NCBI GenBank assembly: GCA_019114985.1
Contig: DXEM01000015.1
Coordinates: forward strand, 1 to 64,000
DNA length: 64,000 nt
Reading direction: 5' to 3'
Source: Candidatus Anaerostipes excrementavium
GTDB taxonomy: Bacteria; Bacillota; Clostridia; Lachnospirales; Lachnospiraceae
Shown here: positions 1 to 8,228 of the stretch, in pieces
Position numbering within the stretch: position 1 is the stretch's first letter
Layout: the number at the start of each line of letters is the position of its first letter
The notes under the pieces: model-generated
What the model was told of the DNA's origin: nothing
Databases searched by the model: none
The model's input: the letters and a program-made list of their open reading frames with translations, nothing else
Program-made: the position numbers and the translations under genes

Positions 1-27
1 TCGCTGGTTCGATTCCGGCTCTGGGCA
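1..27 (+). tRNA. 3' end of a tRNA gene, possibly tRNA-Phe (partial)
   Basis: The window opens inside a tRNA. Positions 3-7 (GCTGG) and 15-19 (CCGGC) form the T stem around the loop TTCGATT. Positions 20-26 (TCTGGGC) are the 3' acceptor strand and A27 is the discriminator base. CCA is not encoded. The anticodon is outside the window. The acceptor strand would pair with GCCCAGA, which resembles the GCCCGGA start of many bacterial tRNA-Phe genes, so Phe is a guess. Confidence 0.75.
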
Positions 28-30
28 TTT

Positions 31-68
31 TTTTATTTCATAGGAAACTTCGATCCTATGAAATAAAA
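31..68. repeat. Dispersed palindromic repeat, copy 1
   Basis: A perfect 15-bp inverted repeat: TTTTATTTCATAGGA at 31-45 and TCCTATGAAATAAAA at 54-68, with an 8-base loop. It follows the tRNA directly and could act as a bidirectional terminator. The tail CGCTCCGC that follows is also found after the copy at 34415. Closely related palindromes occur at 13546 and 34415, and degraded versions at 27124 and 32938. Confidence 0.85.
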
Positions 69-160
69 CGCTCCGCGAGGGCGCAAAATGTCCACCGGAG
101 TGGAACGAAGACGCACTGCGACGGTACGGAAAACGTCGCTAAAGCGACCCGCCGCAGGCG

Positions 161-190
161 AAGAATCCTGTAAAACAGGATTCTTTTTTA
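161..190 (+). terminator. Rho-independent terminator
   Basis: Stem AAGAATCCTG (161-170) and CAGGATTCTT (176-185) with a TAAAA loop, followed by a T run. The same stem recurs at 20807-20831 after the SRP RNA. The GC-rich stretch 69-160 before it has no recognisable gene. It holds a small hairpin, GTCGCT/AGCGAC, at 135-148. Confidence 0.75.
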
Positions 191-195
191 ATATG

Positions 196-229
196 GAGAG
201 AATGTTTTTTGAGACATTCTCTCTTTTTT
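196..229 (+). terminator. Second tandem terminator
   Basis: Stem GAGAGAATGT (196-205) and ACATTCTCTC (214-223), followed by a run of T. It insulates the tRNA region from the decarboxylase-tmk operon. Confidence 0.75.
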
Positions 230-270
230 ATAATACTGCGTATATCACAGAGGAAAATGATCATGGAGTA

Positions 271-279
271 TGCTATAAT
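271..279 (+). promoter_or_regulatory. Extended -10 promoter for the decarboxylase-tmk operon
   Basis: TGC followed by a perfect TATAAT at 274-279, giving an extended -10 element. No good -35 box stands at the usual distance. It lies 34 bases before the chosen start codon at 313. Confidence 0.55.
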
Positions 280-312
280 GATAAAAAATATTTTGGCAGA
301 GAGGAAATACGG

Positions 313-1689
313 ATGAAGCCCATATTACAGAGATTAAGTGAACTTGGAGAAAATTATCCCTTTCATATGCCCGGTCATAAGCGTAATTTTATGAGAAACT
401 CTATTCTTGGAGATATTATGTCGATCGATATTACGGAGATTACAGGATATGATGATCTCCATCATCCAAAAGGTATGATTCGGGAATCAATGGATTTTGT
501 AAAAGATGTATACGGCACGCGAGACAGTTATTTTTTGATTAATAGCAGTACGGCGGGCAATCTTGCGGCTATATCTGCAGCATGTCATATTGGAGATAAG
601 ATTTTAATTGCCAGGAATTGTCACAAATCCGTTTATCATGCGGCAGAGCTTTTAGGGCTGCATCCTGTTTATGTCTATCCCGAGGTGGATGCTTATGGCA
701 TTTGCTGTGGAATTACAAAAGAACAGATACAGAAGATTTTGAAAAAGGAGACAGGGATTAAAGCTGCGGTAATTGTATCTCCAACCTATGAGGGAAGAAT
801 ATCAGATATTTCGGGAATTGCTCACTTATTGCATCAGCAGAATATTCCATTGATTGTGGATGAGGCACATGGAGCTCATTTTATATTTGGAGAAGCATTT
901 CCTAAAAGTGCGGTATCATTAGGAGCAGATATTGTGATTCACAGTCTTCATAAGACATTGCCTTCGTTAACACAAACCGGGCTATTGCACTTATGTACAG
1001 ATCGCGTGACAAAAGAGCAAATGCAAAAAAAACTGTCCATCTTTCAAAGCAGCAGTCCATCTTATATTTTAATGGCTTCTATTGATCAATGTATCCACAG
1101 CTGCGCTGAAAATAAGAAAAGTTTTCAACAATATGAAGCTGTTTTGCATAAGATGCGTGGAAAATTAAGTCAATTAGAACACTTAAGCCTGGTTCCTTCG
1201 GATGATATTGGAAAGATTGTAATTTCTGCAAAAGGAACAAATTTAACAGGAAAAGAACTATTCGGCCATTTAAGAGATCGATATCATTTAGAATTAGAGA
1301 TGTCAGAGATTTCCTATGTGATTGCAATGACAAGTATATGTGATACAGAGGAGGCATTATATCATTTGGTTGATGCGCTTTTTGAAGAAGATGCTCAGTT
1401 AGGATATCAGAGAGAACAGGAGAATGAGATCATATTTCCTCATAATAAGGCTGTTTTTTCTATTGAAAAAGCAGTTAGGGAACCGGCCAAGTCAATAGAC
1501 CTGTACAAATCAGAAGGAAAAATTGCCGCAGAGTTCGTCTATTTGTATCCGCCGGGAATTCCGTTGATTGTTCCGGGCGAAGAGATCAGCCGATCAGTAA
1601 TTGAAAAAATTGAACAATACCAGAAGAACCATATGGAAATTATAGGGTACGAAAATAAGAAAATAAAGATTATGAATGAGAGGATATAG
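313..1689 (+). CDS. Orn/Lys/Arg decarboxylase-like PLP enzyme
   Basis: This is a fold-type I PLP-dependent protein of the Orn/Lys/Arg decarboxylase family (YaaO-like), 458 residues. The N-terminus carries the family signature PFHMPGHKRN. The motif DEAHGAHF and the sequence IHSLHKT, whose lysine near residue 214 should bind PLP, are present. A small C-terminal domain ends with YPPGIPLIVPGE, typical of the family. The frame is open back to 88, but the ATG at 313 follows GAGAGGAAATACGG and the promoter at 274, and the family normally begins close to this point. It precedes tmk by 3 bases, the same neighbour as in Bacillus yaaO-tmk. The substrate (lysine, arginine or ornithine) cannot be read from sequence. 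Members at this locus are often poorly characterised. Confidence 0.88.
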   Translation: MKPILQRLSELGENYPFHMPGHKRNFMRNSILGDIMSIDITEITGYDDLHHPKGMIRESMDFVKDVYGTRDSYFLINSSTAGNLAAISAACHIGDKILIARNCHKSVYHAAELLGLHPVYVYPEVDAYGICCGITKEQIQKILKKETGIKAAVIVSPTYEGRISDISGIAHLLHQQNIPLIVDEAHGAHFIFGEAFPKSAVSLGADIVIHSLHKTLPSLTQTGLLHLCTDRVTKEQMQKKLSIFQSSSPSYILMASIDQCIHSCAENKKSFQQYEAVLHKMRGKLSQLEHLSLVPSDDIGKIVISAKGTNLTGKELFGHLRDRYHLELEMSEISYVIAMTSICDTEEALYHLVDALFEEDAQLGYQREQENEIIFPHNKAVFSIEKAVREPAKSIDLYKSEGKIAAEFVYLYPPGIPLIVPGEEISRSVIEKIEQYQKNHMEIIGYENKKIKIMNERI

Positions 1690-1692
1690 GTT

Positions 1693-2310
1693 ATGGGATG
1701 CTTTATTACAATGGAAGGTCCGGATGGATCAGGAAAAACTACGCAAATTCAATTATTAAGAGACTATTTATCTGGAAAGGGTTATGATATAATAGTATGT
1801 AGGGAACCTGGCGGAACAAAGATCAGTGAAGCGATTCGGCAAGTGATTCTGAATAAGGAATTTACGGAGATGGGCAATATGACAGAACTGCTTCTTTACG
1901 CTGCGGCCAGAGCTCAGCTCATGGAAGAAGTAATTCGTCCTGCACTGAAAGAACATAAGATTGTCATATGTGACCGTTTTGTAGAATCTTCTGCGGTATA
2001 TCAAGGAATTGCTAGAGGTATGGGTGTTGATTTAATATATGAGGTGAATCAATACGCTATCGGCGATACATTGCCTGACTTAACTGTAATGATTGATATT
2101 GACGCAGAGACAGGTATTTCCAGGAAGAAGCAGCAGGCAGAATTGGATCGTATGGAGAGAGAGACAATAGATTTCCATAAAAAAGTCGTTTCAGGATATC
2201 GTGAGATTGCAGGGAAGTATCCGGAGCGGATGCTTCGTATTGATGGGAGAGCATCAATCCAAGAGATACACGAGCAGATCACGGCGGCAGTGGATAAAAT
2301 AATTTCGTAA
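1693..2310 (+). CDS. tmk: Thymidylate kinase
   Basis: dTMP kinase converts dTMP to dTDP with ATP in the dTTP pathway. The P-loop is EGPDGSGKTTQ near residues 8-18. The DR motif (CDRFVESSAVYQG) lies near residue 95. REPGGTKISEAIR is the family's thymidine-binding stretch. At 205 residues it has the usual length. Its stop codon overlaps the first possible ATG of the next gene, so translation is probably coupled to holB. In Bacillus, darA and yaaR stand between tmk and holB. Both are absent here. Confidence 0.96.
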   Translation: MGCFITMEGPDGSGKTTQIQLLRDYLSGKGYDIIVCREPGGTKISEAIRQVILNKEFTEMGNMTELLLYAAARAQLMEEVIRPALKEHKIVICDRFVESSAVYQGIARGMGVDLIYEVNQYAIGDTLPDLTVMIDIDAETGISRKKQQAELDRMERETIDFHKKVVSGYREIAGKYPERMLRIDGRASIQEIHEQITAAVDKIIS

Positions 2311-2324
2311 TGAAGGTGACGTAT

Positions 2325-3317
2325 ATGAACAGTTTTGGAAAAGTAATAGGACATGAGAAAATAATTGCTCATTTTGAGGAAGCGATTCAGACAGGGAAGG
2401 TATCCCATGCTTACTTATTGAGCGGTGAGGATGGCAGCGGAAAGATGACGCTGGCAAAAGCATTTGCGAAGGCCTTGTTATGCGAGAATCAGACAGGCTG
2501 CGGAGACTGTACTGCATGCAGACAAGTAGATTCTGGAAATCATCCGGATCTGATTTATATTACGCATGAAAAATACGAGATAAGAGTGGATGAGATAAGA
2601 AAAGGGATCAATGATACAATTGATATTAAACCTTACAGCAGTCCTTATAAGATTTATATTATCGATGATGCGGATCGTATGAATCAAGGAGCTCAGAACG
2701 CACTTTTGAAGACGCTGGAAGAACCGCCGGCTTATGCGGTAATTTTGCTGCTTACGAATAATAAAGACAGATTATTGGATACCATCCTATCAAGATGTGT
2801 GACAATGACGCTCGGGACAATTCGGGAGGAGAAGATTGCTGCTTATTTACAGGAACATACAGATGCCAAAGAAGAAGATATTCGTTTTGCGGCAAGTTTT
2901 TCATTAGGTAATATCGGGAAAGCACTTCATGTGGCAACCACCGAAGAATTCAAAGATATGTTCCAAGAAGCAATCAATATCCTGACACATATAAAAACAA
3001 TGGAGACTTATGAGATTATTTCTTATCTGAAAGATTTAAAAGCGTATAAAGATGAGATCTATGATTTTCTTGATATCGTTACAGTATGGTATCGCGATAT
3101 GCTGATGCTAAAGACAACGGGATCTTTGAATCATTTAATTTATAAAGACAAGTATCGTCAGCTGAAAGAGCAGGAGATTTATATCTCTTTCGAAGGCATC
3201 AGTCACATTTTAGATGAGATAAAAAAGGCCAGGAGAAGATTGACAGCGAATGTAAACTTTGAAGTTGCACTTGAAATGCTGCTTCTTACAATGAAGGAGA
3301 ACGGTAAAGTATGGTAG
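2325..3317 (+). CDS. holB: DNA polymerase III delta' subunit
   Basis: Clamp-loader delta' subunit of the replicative polymerase. An AAA+ fold is seen, with SGEDGSGKMTLAK as Walker A and four cysteines of a zinc knuckle (C-x5-C-x2-C-x2-C) just after it. Further signs are NALLKTLEEPP and a sensor-like LSRC motif. I chose the ATG at 2325 (MNSFGKVIGHEKII) because AAGGTG stands 6 bases upstream. An earlier ATG at 2310 overlaps the tmk stop codon and has no good ribosome site. The product is 330 residues. The end overlaps the start of ricT by 7 bases. Confidence 0.93.
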   Translation: MNSFGKVIGHEKIIAHFEEAIQTGKVSHAYLLSGEDGSGKMTLAKAFAKALLCENQTGCGDCTACRQVDSGNHPDLIYITHEKYEIRVDEIRKGINDTIDIKPYSSPYKIYIIDDADRMNQGAQNALLKTLEEPPAYAVILLLTNNKDRLLDTILSRCVTMTLGTIREEKIAAYLQEHTDAKEEDIRFAASFSLGNIGKALHVATTEEFKDMFQEAINILTHIKTMETYEIISYLKDLKAYKDEIYDFLDIVTVWYRDMLMLKTTGSLNHLIYKDKYRQLKEQEIYISFEGISHILDEIKKARRRLTANVNFEVALEMLLLTMKENGKVW

Positions 3318-4174
3318 AAGTAATTGGAGTACGATTCCGTACTGCAGGAAAAATATATTTTTTCAATCCAAAGGATTTCCAGGTTAAGGCAGGCGATCAT
3401 GTGATCGTGGAGACATCCAGAGGAATTGAATATGGTACAGTAGTGGAAGGCCGCAAAACGGTTAAGGAAAAGTGCTTGGGTGAAGAATTGAAGCCGGTGA
3501 TTCGAATTGCGACAGAGGAAGATGAGAATCAGGCACAAAGAAATCGAGAAAAAGAAAAAGAGGCTTACCATATCTGTCTGAAAAAGATCAAAGAGCATCA
3601 GTTGGAGATGAAGCTGGTGTCAACAGAATATACCTTTGATAATAACAAAGTACTATTTTATTTTACGGCAGATGGAAGAGTGGATTTTCGTGAGTTGGTG
3701 AAGGATCTGGCCTCTGTATTCCGAACAAGGATCGAGCTTCGTCAGATTGGAGTACGTGATGAAGCGAAGATGCTGGGAGGCATTGGGGTTTGCGGAAGAA
3801 AATTATGCTGCAGCACATTTCTTTCTGAATTTGCACCGGTTTCCATTAAGATGGCAAAAGAACAAAGCCTTTCTTTAAATCCTACAAAGATATCCGGAGT
3901 CTGCGGGAGATTAATGTGTTGTCTGAAGAATGAGCAGGAAGCTTACGAATATTTAAACAGCAAACTTCCAAAGATCGGAGAAACCATAAAAGCAAAAGAT
4001 GGAGTCTGCGGAGAGGTACAGAGAGTGGATGTTCTGAAACAGAAAGTAAAATTGATCGTGGAAGATGAAAATGGCGATAAAGATGTGAAGGAATATAAGA
4101 TCGACGATTTGTATATCAAGAAAAAACACAAAGGATGCGCAGGATGCAAGGGTAATGGAAGAAGAAAGAATTGA
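3311..4174 (+). CDS. ricT: RicT/YaaT PSP1-domain protein
   Basis: PSP1-domain protein of the RicT (YaaT) family. In Bacillus it forms the RicAFT complex with RicA and RicF, which carries Fe-S clusters and promotes RNA maturation by RNase Y and sporulation. The cysteines known in the family are visible: C161, C166, C167 in GVCGRKLCC and C198, C203, C204 in GVCGRLMCC. A lysine-rich C-terminal tail contains another C-x2-C. At 287 residues the length is normal. It overlaps both neighbours, so it is part of the tmk-holB operon. No ricA or ricF is seen in the window. Confidence 0.92.
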   Translation: MVEVIGVRFRTAGKIYFFNPKDFQVKAGDHVIVETSRGIEYGTVVEGRKTVKEKCLGEELKPVIRIATEEDENQAQRNREKEKEAYHICLKKIKEHQLEMKLVSTEYTFDNNKVLFYFTADGRVDFRELVKDLASVFRTRIELRQIGVRDEAKMLGGIGVCGRKLCCSTFLSEFAPVSIKMAKEQSLSLNPTKISGVCGRLMCCLKNEQEAYEYLNSKLPKIGETIKAKDGVCGEVQRVDVLKQKVKLIVEDENGDKDVKEYKIDDLYIKKKHKGCAGCKGNGRRKN

Positions 4175-4889
4175 TGATTTAGGAATCAATGGGTATAGAA
4201 TTATACAAAAAAAGAACAGCTTTTGTTTTGGTATGGATGCGGTTCTGCTGTCTGATTTCGCATCGGTAAGACCGGGCGGAAAAGTATTGGACTTGGGAAC
4301 AGGAACAGGGATTATTCCTATTCTTATGGAGGCCAAGACATCAGGTTCGTCTTTTACAGGATTAGAAATCCAGCCGGCTATGGCGGAGATGGCTTCCAGA
4401 AGCGTTCGTTTAAATCATTTAGAAGAAAAAGTCAAGATCGTAGAAGGAGATATCAGAGATGCTTCTACGATTTTTTCTGCGGAAAGTTTTGATGTTATCA
4501 CTTCTAACCCTCCGTATATGATCGATAATCATGGTTTAACGAATCCAAAGGAGAGCAAGGCAATCGCCAGGCATGAAATCAAGTGTAAATTTTCGGATAT
4601 TTCCAAGGCGGCGAAAAGGCTTCTTAAGTACCGAGGAGTTTTGTATCTGGTACACCGCAGTTTTCGGTTAGCGGAGATTCTGAATCAGCTTTCCGAAGAT
4701 GGGATAGAACCGAAAAGAATCCGTTTTGTACATCCATATCAGGATAGAGAATCTAATATTTTTCTTTTGGAAGCGGTCAAAGGGGGAAGATCTAGGATGA
4801 TTGTAGAGCCTCCGTTGATTGTATATAAAGATGTGAACCAATATACGGATGAAATTTATAGAATTTACAGGATGAATTCAAAGGAGTAA
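4155..4889 (+). CDS. tRNA1(Val) adenine-N6-methyltransferase-like protein
   Basis: SAM-dependent N6-adenine methyltransferase of the TrmN6/YabB family. It has a SAM motif (DLGTGTGI, about residues 46-53) and the amino-methyltransferase motif NPPY at 118-121. Members of this family methylate adenine 37 of tRNA1(Val) in E. coli. The target in Firmicutes is less certain. The gene starts 20 bases inside the end of ricT. In Bacillus the replication regulator gene yabA lies between these two genes. The overlap here leaves no room for it. Confidence 0.87.
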   Translation: MEEERIDDLGINGYRIIQKKNSFCFGMDAVLLSDFASVRPGGKVLDLGTGTGIIPILMEAKTSGSSFTGLEIQPAMAEMASRSVRLNHLEEKVKIVEGDIRDASTIFSAESFDVITSNPPYMIDNHGLTNPKESKAIARHEIKCKFSDISKAAKRLLKYRGVLYLVHRSFRLAEILNQLSEDGIEPKRIRFVHPYQDRESNIFLLEAVKGGRSRMIVEPPLIVYKDVNQYTDEIYRIYRMNSKE

Positions 4890-4891
4890 TC

Positions 4892-5743
4892 ATGGCAGGA
4901 ACTTTATATTTATGCGCGACACCCATTGGAAATTTAGATGATATTACATTTCGGGTGATTGATACATTAAAAAAAGTCGATTTGATTGCAGCAGAAGATA
5001 CACGTCATAGTATTAAGCTGCTCAATCATTTTGAAATCAAGACAAAGATGACAAGTTACCATGAATACAATAAATACGACAAAGCCAGAAGTCTGGTAAG
5101 GCAGATGCTGGATGGAAAAGATATTGCACTCATAACAGATGCGGGAACCCCGGGAATCTCAGATCCGGGAGAAGAACTGGTACGTCAGTGTCATGAAGCC
5201 GGTGTGCCGGTGACTGCGCTTCCAGGAGCATGTGCTTTGATCAATGCTTTGATTGTATCAGGCAAGGCTACAAGAAGATTTTGTTTTGAGGCGTTCCTGC
5301 CAGCGGACAAAAAGGAAAGAGGAATGATCCTTAAGGAGCTTGAGAATGAGACCAGAACGATTATTTTATATGAAGCTCCCCACCATTTGGAAAGAACGTT
5401 ACAGGAGCTTTATGAGACTCTTGGAGACCGTCGTATTACGTTATGCAGGGAATTGACCAAAAAGCATGAATCCATTGTGCCAACAACCATAAAAGACTGT
5501 CTGGAGGATCTAAAAGAACATCCTGCAAGAGGTGAGTGTGTGGTTATTATAGAAGGGAAATCATTTCAGGAAATCAAAGAAGAGAGCCGGAAATCTTTCT
5601 TGGAAATGCCGTTGGAAGAGCATATGTCTATCTATTCGGAACAAGGATATTCCAAAAAAGAAGCAATGAAATTGGTGGCGAAAGACAGAGGAGTTGGAAA
5701 GCGAGAGATTTATCAGCAGCTTCTGGAGCTGAAAAATAAGTAA
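4892..5743 (+). CDS. rsmI: 16S rRNA 2'-O-methyltransferase RsmI
   Basis: RsmI methylates the 2'-OH of C1402 of 16S rRNA, in the decoding centre. The tetrapyrrole-methylase fold is recognisable from LYLCATPIGNLDDIT at the N-terminus, AEDTRHS, and DAGTPGISDPG near residue 83. Its length of 283 is typical. It begins 2 bases after the methyltransferase gene and is the last gene of the operon, with a strong terminator 10 bases downstream. Confidence 0.95.
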   Translation: MAGTLYLCATPIGNLDDITFRVIDTLKKVDLIAAEDTRHSIKLLNHFEIKTKMTSYHEYNKYDKARSLVRQMLDGKDIALITDAGTPGISDPGEELVRQCHEAGVPVTALPGACALINALIVSGKATRRFCFEAFLPADKKERGMILKELENETRTIILYEAPHHLERTLQELYETLGDRRITLCRELTKKHESIVPTTIKDCLEDLKEHPARGECVVIIEGKSFQEIKEESRKSFLEMPLEEHMSIYSEQGYSKKEAMKLVAKDRGVGKREIYQQLLELKNK

Positions 5744-5753
5744 TAAAAAAAGA

Positions 5754-5784
5754 ATCGGGAAGTTCCAATTTGGAATTTCCCGAT
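5754..5784. terminator. Bidirectional terminator between rsmI and abrB
   Basis: A stem of ATCGGGAA (5754-5761) and TTCCCGAT (5777-5784), extended inward by TTCCA/TGGAA. A-rich and T-rich flanks fit termination of rsmI from the left and abrB from the right. Confidence 0.8.
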
Positions 5785-5790
5785 CTTGTA

Positions 5791-6054
5791 TTATTCAGAT
5801 ATTGTGAATCCGGCGATTCTTGCTAATTCTTTGATGGATTTCTTAGATACTTTCTTTCCTTTATATTCAATCAAATCATCCATCTCACCAGTGAAGATAT
5901 CTGTAGGATTATATTTTTTTAAAATGATTTTGTCATCATCTACAAATATTTCAAGAGGATCTCTTTCATTCACATCAAAATTTCGACGCAATTCAATTGG
6001 CAGAGTGATCCTGCCTAATTCATCAAGCTTTCGGACAATGCCAGTGCTCTTCAT
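5791..6054 (-). CDS. abrB: AbrB-type transition-state regulator
   Basis: An 87-residue DNA-binding protein with the swapped-hairpin AbrB fold. The N-terminal half (STGIVRKLDELGRITLPIEL, then RRNFDV and LEIFVDDDKIILKKY) is close to Bacillus AbrB, which represses stationary-phase and sporulation genes during growth. The C-terminal dimerisation part is shorter and diverged. Location beside rsmI and metG matches the Bacillus abrB locus. An AAGGAGG ribosome site precedes the start. Confidence 0.9.
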   Translation of the reverse strand: MKSTGIVRKLDELGRITLPIELRRNFDVNERDPLEIFVDDDKIILKKYNPTDIFTGEMDDLIEYKGKKVSKKSIKELARIAGFTISE

Positions 6055-6098
6055 CTGTAACCTCCTTAATTTCTTATATCATCATCATGCTTAAATTA

Positions 6099-6127
6099 AC
6101 CATAGCATACAGTATAAATGTTGTCAA
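6099..6127 (-). promoter_or_regulatory. abrB promoter
   Basis: Read on the minus strand, TTGACA (6122-6127) is followed after 17 bases by TATGGT (6099-6104), with TGC in front giving an extended -10. It stands 45 bases before the abrB start codon. Confidence 0.6.
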
Positions 6128-6158
6128 ATCATTTAATTGTAGTATGAATATATAAATG

Positions 6159-8108
6159 TTAGCAGATCTCAGCACCTGAAGGCATGTCTTTCTCCGGAAC
6201 AACTAAAGCAAGTTCTCCTTTTTCGTTCTCTGCGCAAAGCAGCATTCCTTCGGAAAGGACTCCTGCAAGTTTCGCAGGTTTCAAATTGACGAGAACCATG
6301 ACTTTCTTTCCAACCATATCTTCCGGTTTATAATAAGCTTTAATTCCGGATACGATCTGTTTTACCTGGCTTCCGATTTTGACTTGGGAACATAACAGTT
6401 TCTTGGACTTCTTCACTTCTTCACAGGCAATGATTTCTCCTACCTGGAACTGCATTTTCATAAAGTCATCGAAAGTGATCTCATCTTTTGCCTCAATATC
6501 AATCACCGGTTCCGGTGCGTTTGCCTGTTTCTGAGCTTCCATGATCTTCTCAGCTTTTTCCATGACTTCTTTTTCATCCAATCTTGCAAACAGGATCTCA
6601 GGACTCTCAGTTACCTTTGTCTTGCTGACATAATTCCCAAAAGTATTGAGTTTATCAAATGGAACAGCGGAAGCATTCATTTGTGCCAGAATCTTCTGAG
6701 AAGTCTCAGGCATATAAGGTTCTAAAAGTGACGCCCCAACGGTAATTCCTTCTACCAGATTGTAGAGAACGGTGGCAAGGCGGTCTTTTTGTTCTTCGTC
6801 TTTTGCCAGTACCCAAGGCATCGTTTCATCAATGTATCGATTGCATCTGCGGAATAACTGGAAGATCTCTGTCATGGCGTCAGCGACACGTAATTCTTCC
6901 ATCTTTGCAGCAACTTTATCTCTTGTTCCGGATACAACTGCTTTCAAATCATCATCATAATCGCCGGCAGCGCCTCGATCTTCTACGATTCCGTCAAAAT
7001 ATTTGTTAGACATAGAAATCGTACGATTTACCAGGTTGCCAAGAATATTCGCAAGATCGGAGTTCATACGCTCGATCATTAATTCCCAGGAAATCACACC
7101 GTCTCTCTCAAAAGGCATTTCGTGAAGAACGAAATAGCGAACGGCATCTACGCCAAATACATCCACAAGATCATCAGCGTACAGAACGTTTCCTTTGGAT
7201 TTGCTCATCTTTCCATCACCCTGGAGCAGCCAAGGATGTCCGAATACCTGCTTTGGAAGCGGTACATCAAGAGCCATCAGGATGATCGGCCAGTAGATTG
7301 TGTGGAATCGAATAATATCCTTTCCGATCAGATGAAGATCGGCAGGCCAGAACTTGCCAAATTGATCCGTACTGTTTCCATCACAGTCATATCCAATTCC
7401 GGTGATATAGTTGGTCAGTGCGTCCAGCCATACATAGACAATGTGTCCTTCGTCAAAGTCTACAGGAATTCCCCATTTGAAGGAAGTTCTGGATACACAC
7501 AGATCCTGAAGTCCCGGCAGAAGGAAGTTATTCATCATCTCGTTTTTTCTGGATTCCGGCTGGATAAATTCCGGGTGAGTATTAATATGCTCGATCAGCC
7601 GATCCGCATATTTGCTCAACTTGAGGAAGTATGCTTCTTCCTTAGCCGGCTGTACTTCTCTGCCGCAGTCCGGACATTTTCCATCGACCAGCTGACTTTC
7701 GGTAAAGAAAGATTCACAAGGGGTACAGTAGAGTCCTTCGTATTCTCCTTTGTAAATATCTCCTTGTTCATATAATTTCTTGAAAATCTTCTGTACTTGT
7801 TTTTCATGATCTGCATCCGTTGTACGGATGAATTTGTCATAGGAAGTGTTCATCAGATCCCAGATTCGTTTGATCTCTGCAGCGACATCGTCTACGAATT
7901 CTTTTGGAGTAATACCCTGTTCCTGGGCTTTTAGTTCGACTTTCTGCCCGTGTTCATCAGTACCAGTCTGGAAGAAGACATCATATCCTTCCATTCTTTT
8001 ATATCTTGCAATACTGTCTGCCAGAATGATCTCATATGTGTTTCCGATATGAGGTTTTCCGGAAGTATAAGTAATTGCTGTTGTAATATAATATGGCTTT
8101 TTACTCAT
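6159..8108 (-). CDS. metG: Methionyl-tRNA synthetase
   Basis: Class I aminoacyl-tRNA synthetase that charges tRNA-Met. The N-terminal HIGH-type site is PHIGNTYE and the KMSKS site is GKMSKSKGN. A four-cysteine zinc insert (CTPC...CPDC) lies near residue 127. The C-terminal 110 residues form the EMAP/Trbp111-like tRNA-binding dimerisation domain (FQVGEIIACEEVKKSKKLL). Full length at 649 residues. It is the same neighbour as in Bacillus (abrB-metS) and is transcribed alone from its own promoter. Confidence 0.97.
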   Translation of the reverse strand: MSKKPYYITTAITYTSGKPHIGNTYEIILADSIARYKRMEGYDVFFQTGTDEHGQKVELKAQEQGITPKEFVDDVAAEIKRIWDLMNTSYDKFIRTTDADHEKQVQKIFKKLYEQGDIYKGEYEGLYCTPCESFFTESQLVDGKCPDCGREVQPAKEEAYFLKLSKYADRLIEHINTHPEFIQPESRKNEMMNNFLLPGLQDLCVSRTSFKWGIPVDFDEGHIVYVWLDALTNYITGIGYDCDGNSTDQFGKFWPADLHLIGKDIIRFHTIYWPIILMALDVPLPKQVFGHPWLLQGDGKMSKSKGNVLYADDLVDVFGVDAVRYFVLHEMPFERDGVISWELMIERMNSDLANILGNLVNRTISMSNKYFDGIVEDRGAAGDYDDDLKAVVSGTRDKVAAKMEELRVADAMTEIFQLFRRCNRYIDETMPWVLAKDEEQKDRLATVLYNLVEGITVGASLLEPYMPETSQKILAQMNASAVPFDKLNTFGNYVSKTKVTESPEILFARLDEKEVMEKAEKIMEAQKQANAPEPVIDIEAKDEITFDDFMKMQFQVGEIIACEEVKKSKKLLCSQVKIGSQVKQIVSGIKAYYKPEDMVGKKVMVLVNLKPAKLAGVLSEGMLLCAENEKGELALVVPEKDMPSGAEIC

Positions 8109-8142
8109 GCTAATCCTCCATTTTTGTTATTGCTATTTGTTA

Positions 8143-8171
8143 ATTATAGTACATCTTTTCAGGTTAGTCTA
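8143..8171 (-). promoter_or_regulatory. metG promoter
   Basis: On the minus strand TAGACT (8166-8171), 17 bases, then perfect TATAAT (8143-8148). The leader to the ATG is only about 30 bases, so there is no room for a T-box. Confidence 0.5.
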
Positions 8172-8228
8172 TTTTTTTTCCTCAAAAAATAGTATAATAG
8201 TAGTATTCATGAAAAGAAGGGAGCTTGA

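Noticed and set aside
88-312. N-terminal extension of the decarboxylase-like gene from an ATG at 88
   Set aside because: It would run through two terminators and the promoter at 271-279. The composition is unlike the rest of the protein, and ATG 313 has a ribosome site and the family's normal N-terminus.
7122-7775. A 217-codon open frame on the plus strand inside metG
   Set aside because: Antisense of the conserved synthetase core; no promoter or ribosome site.
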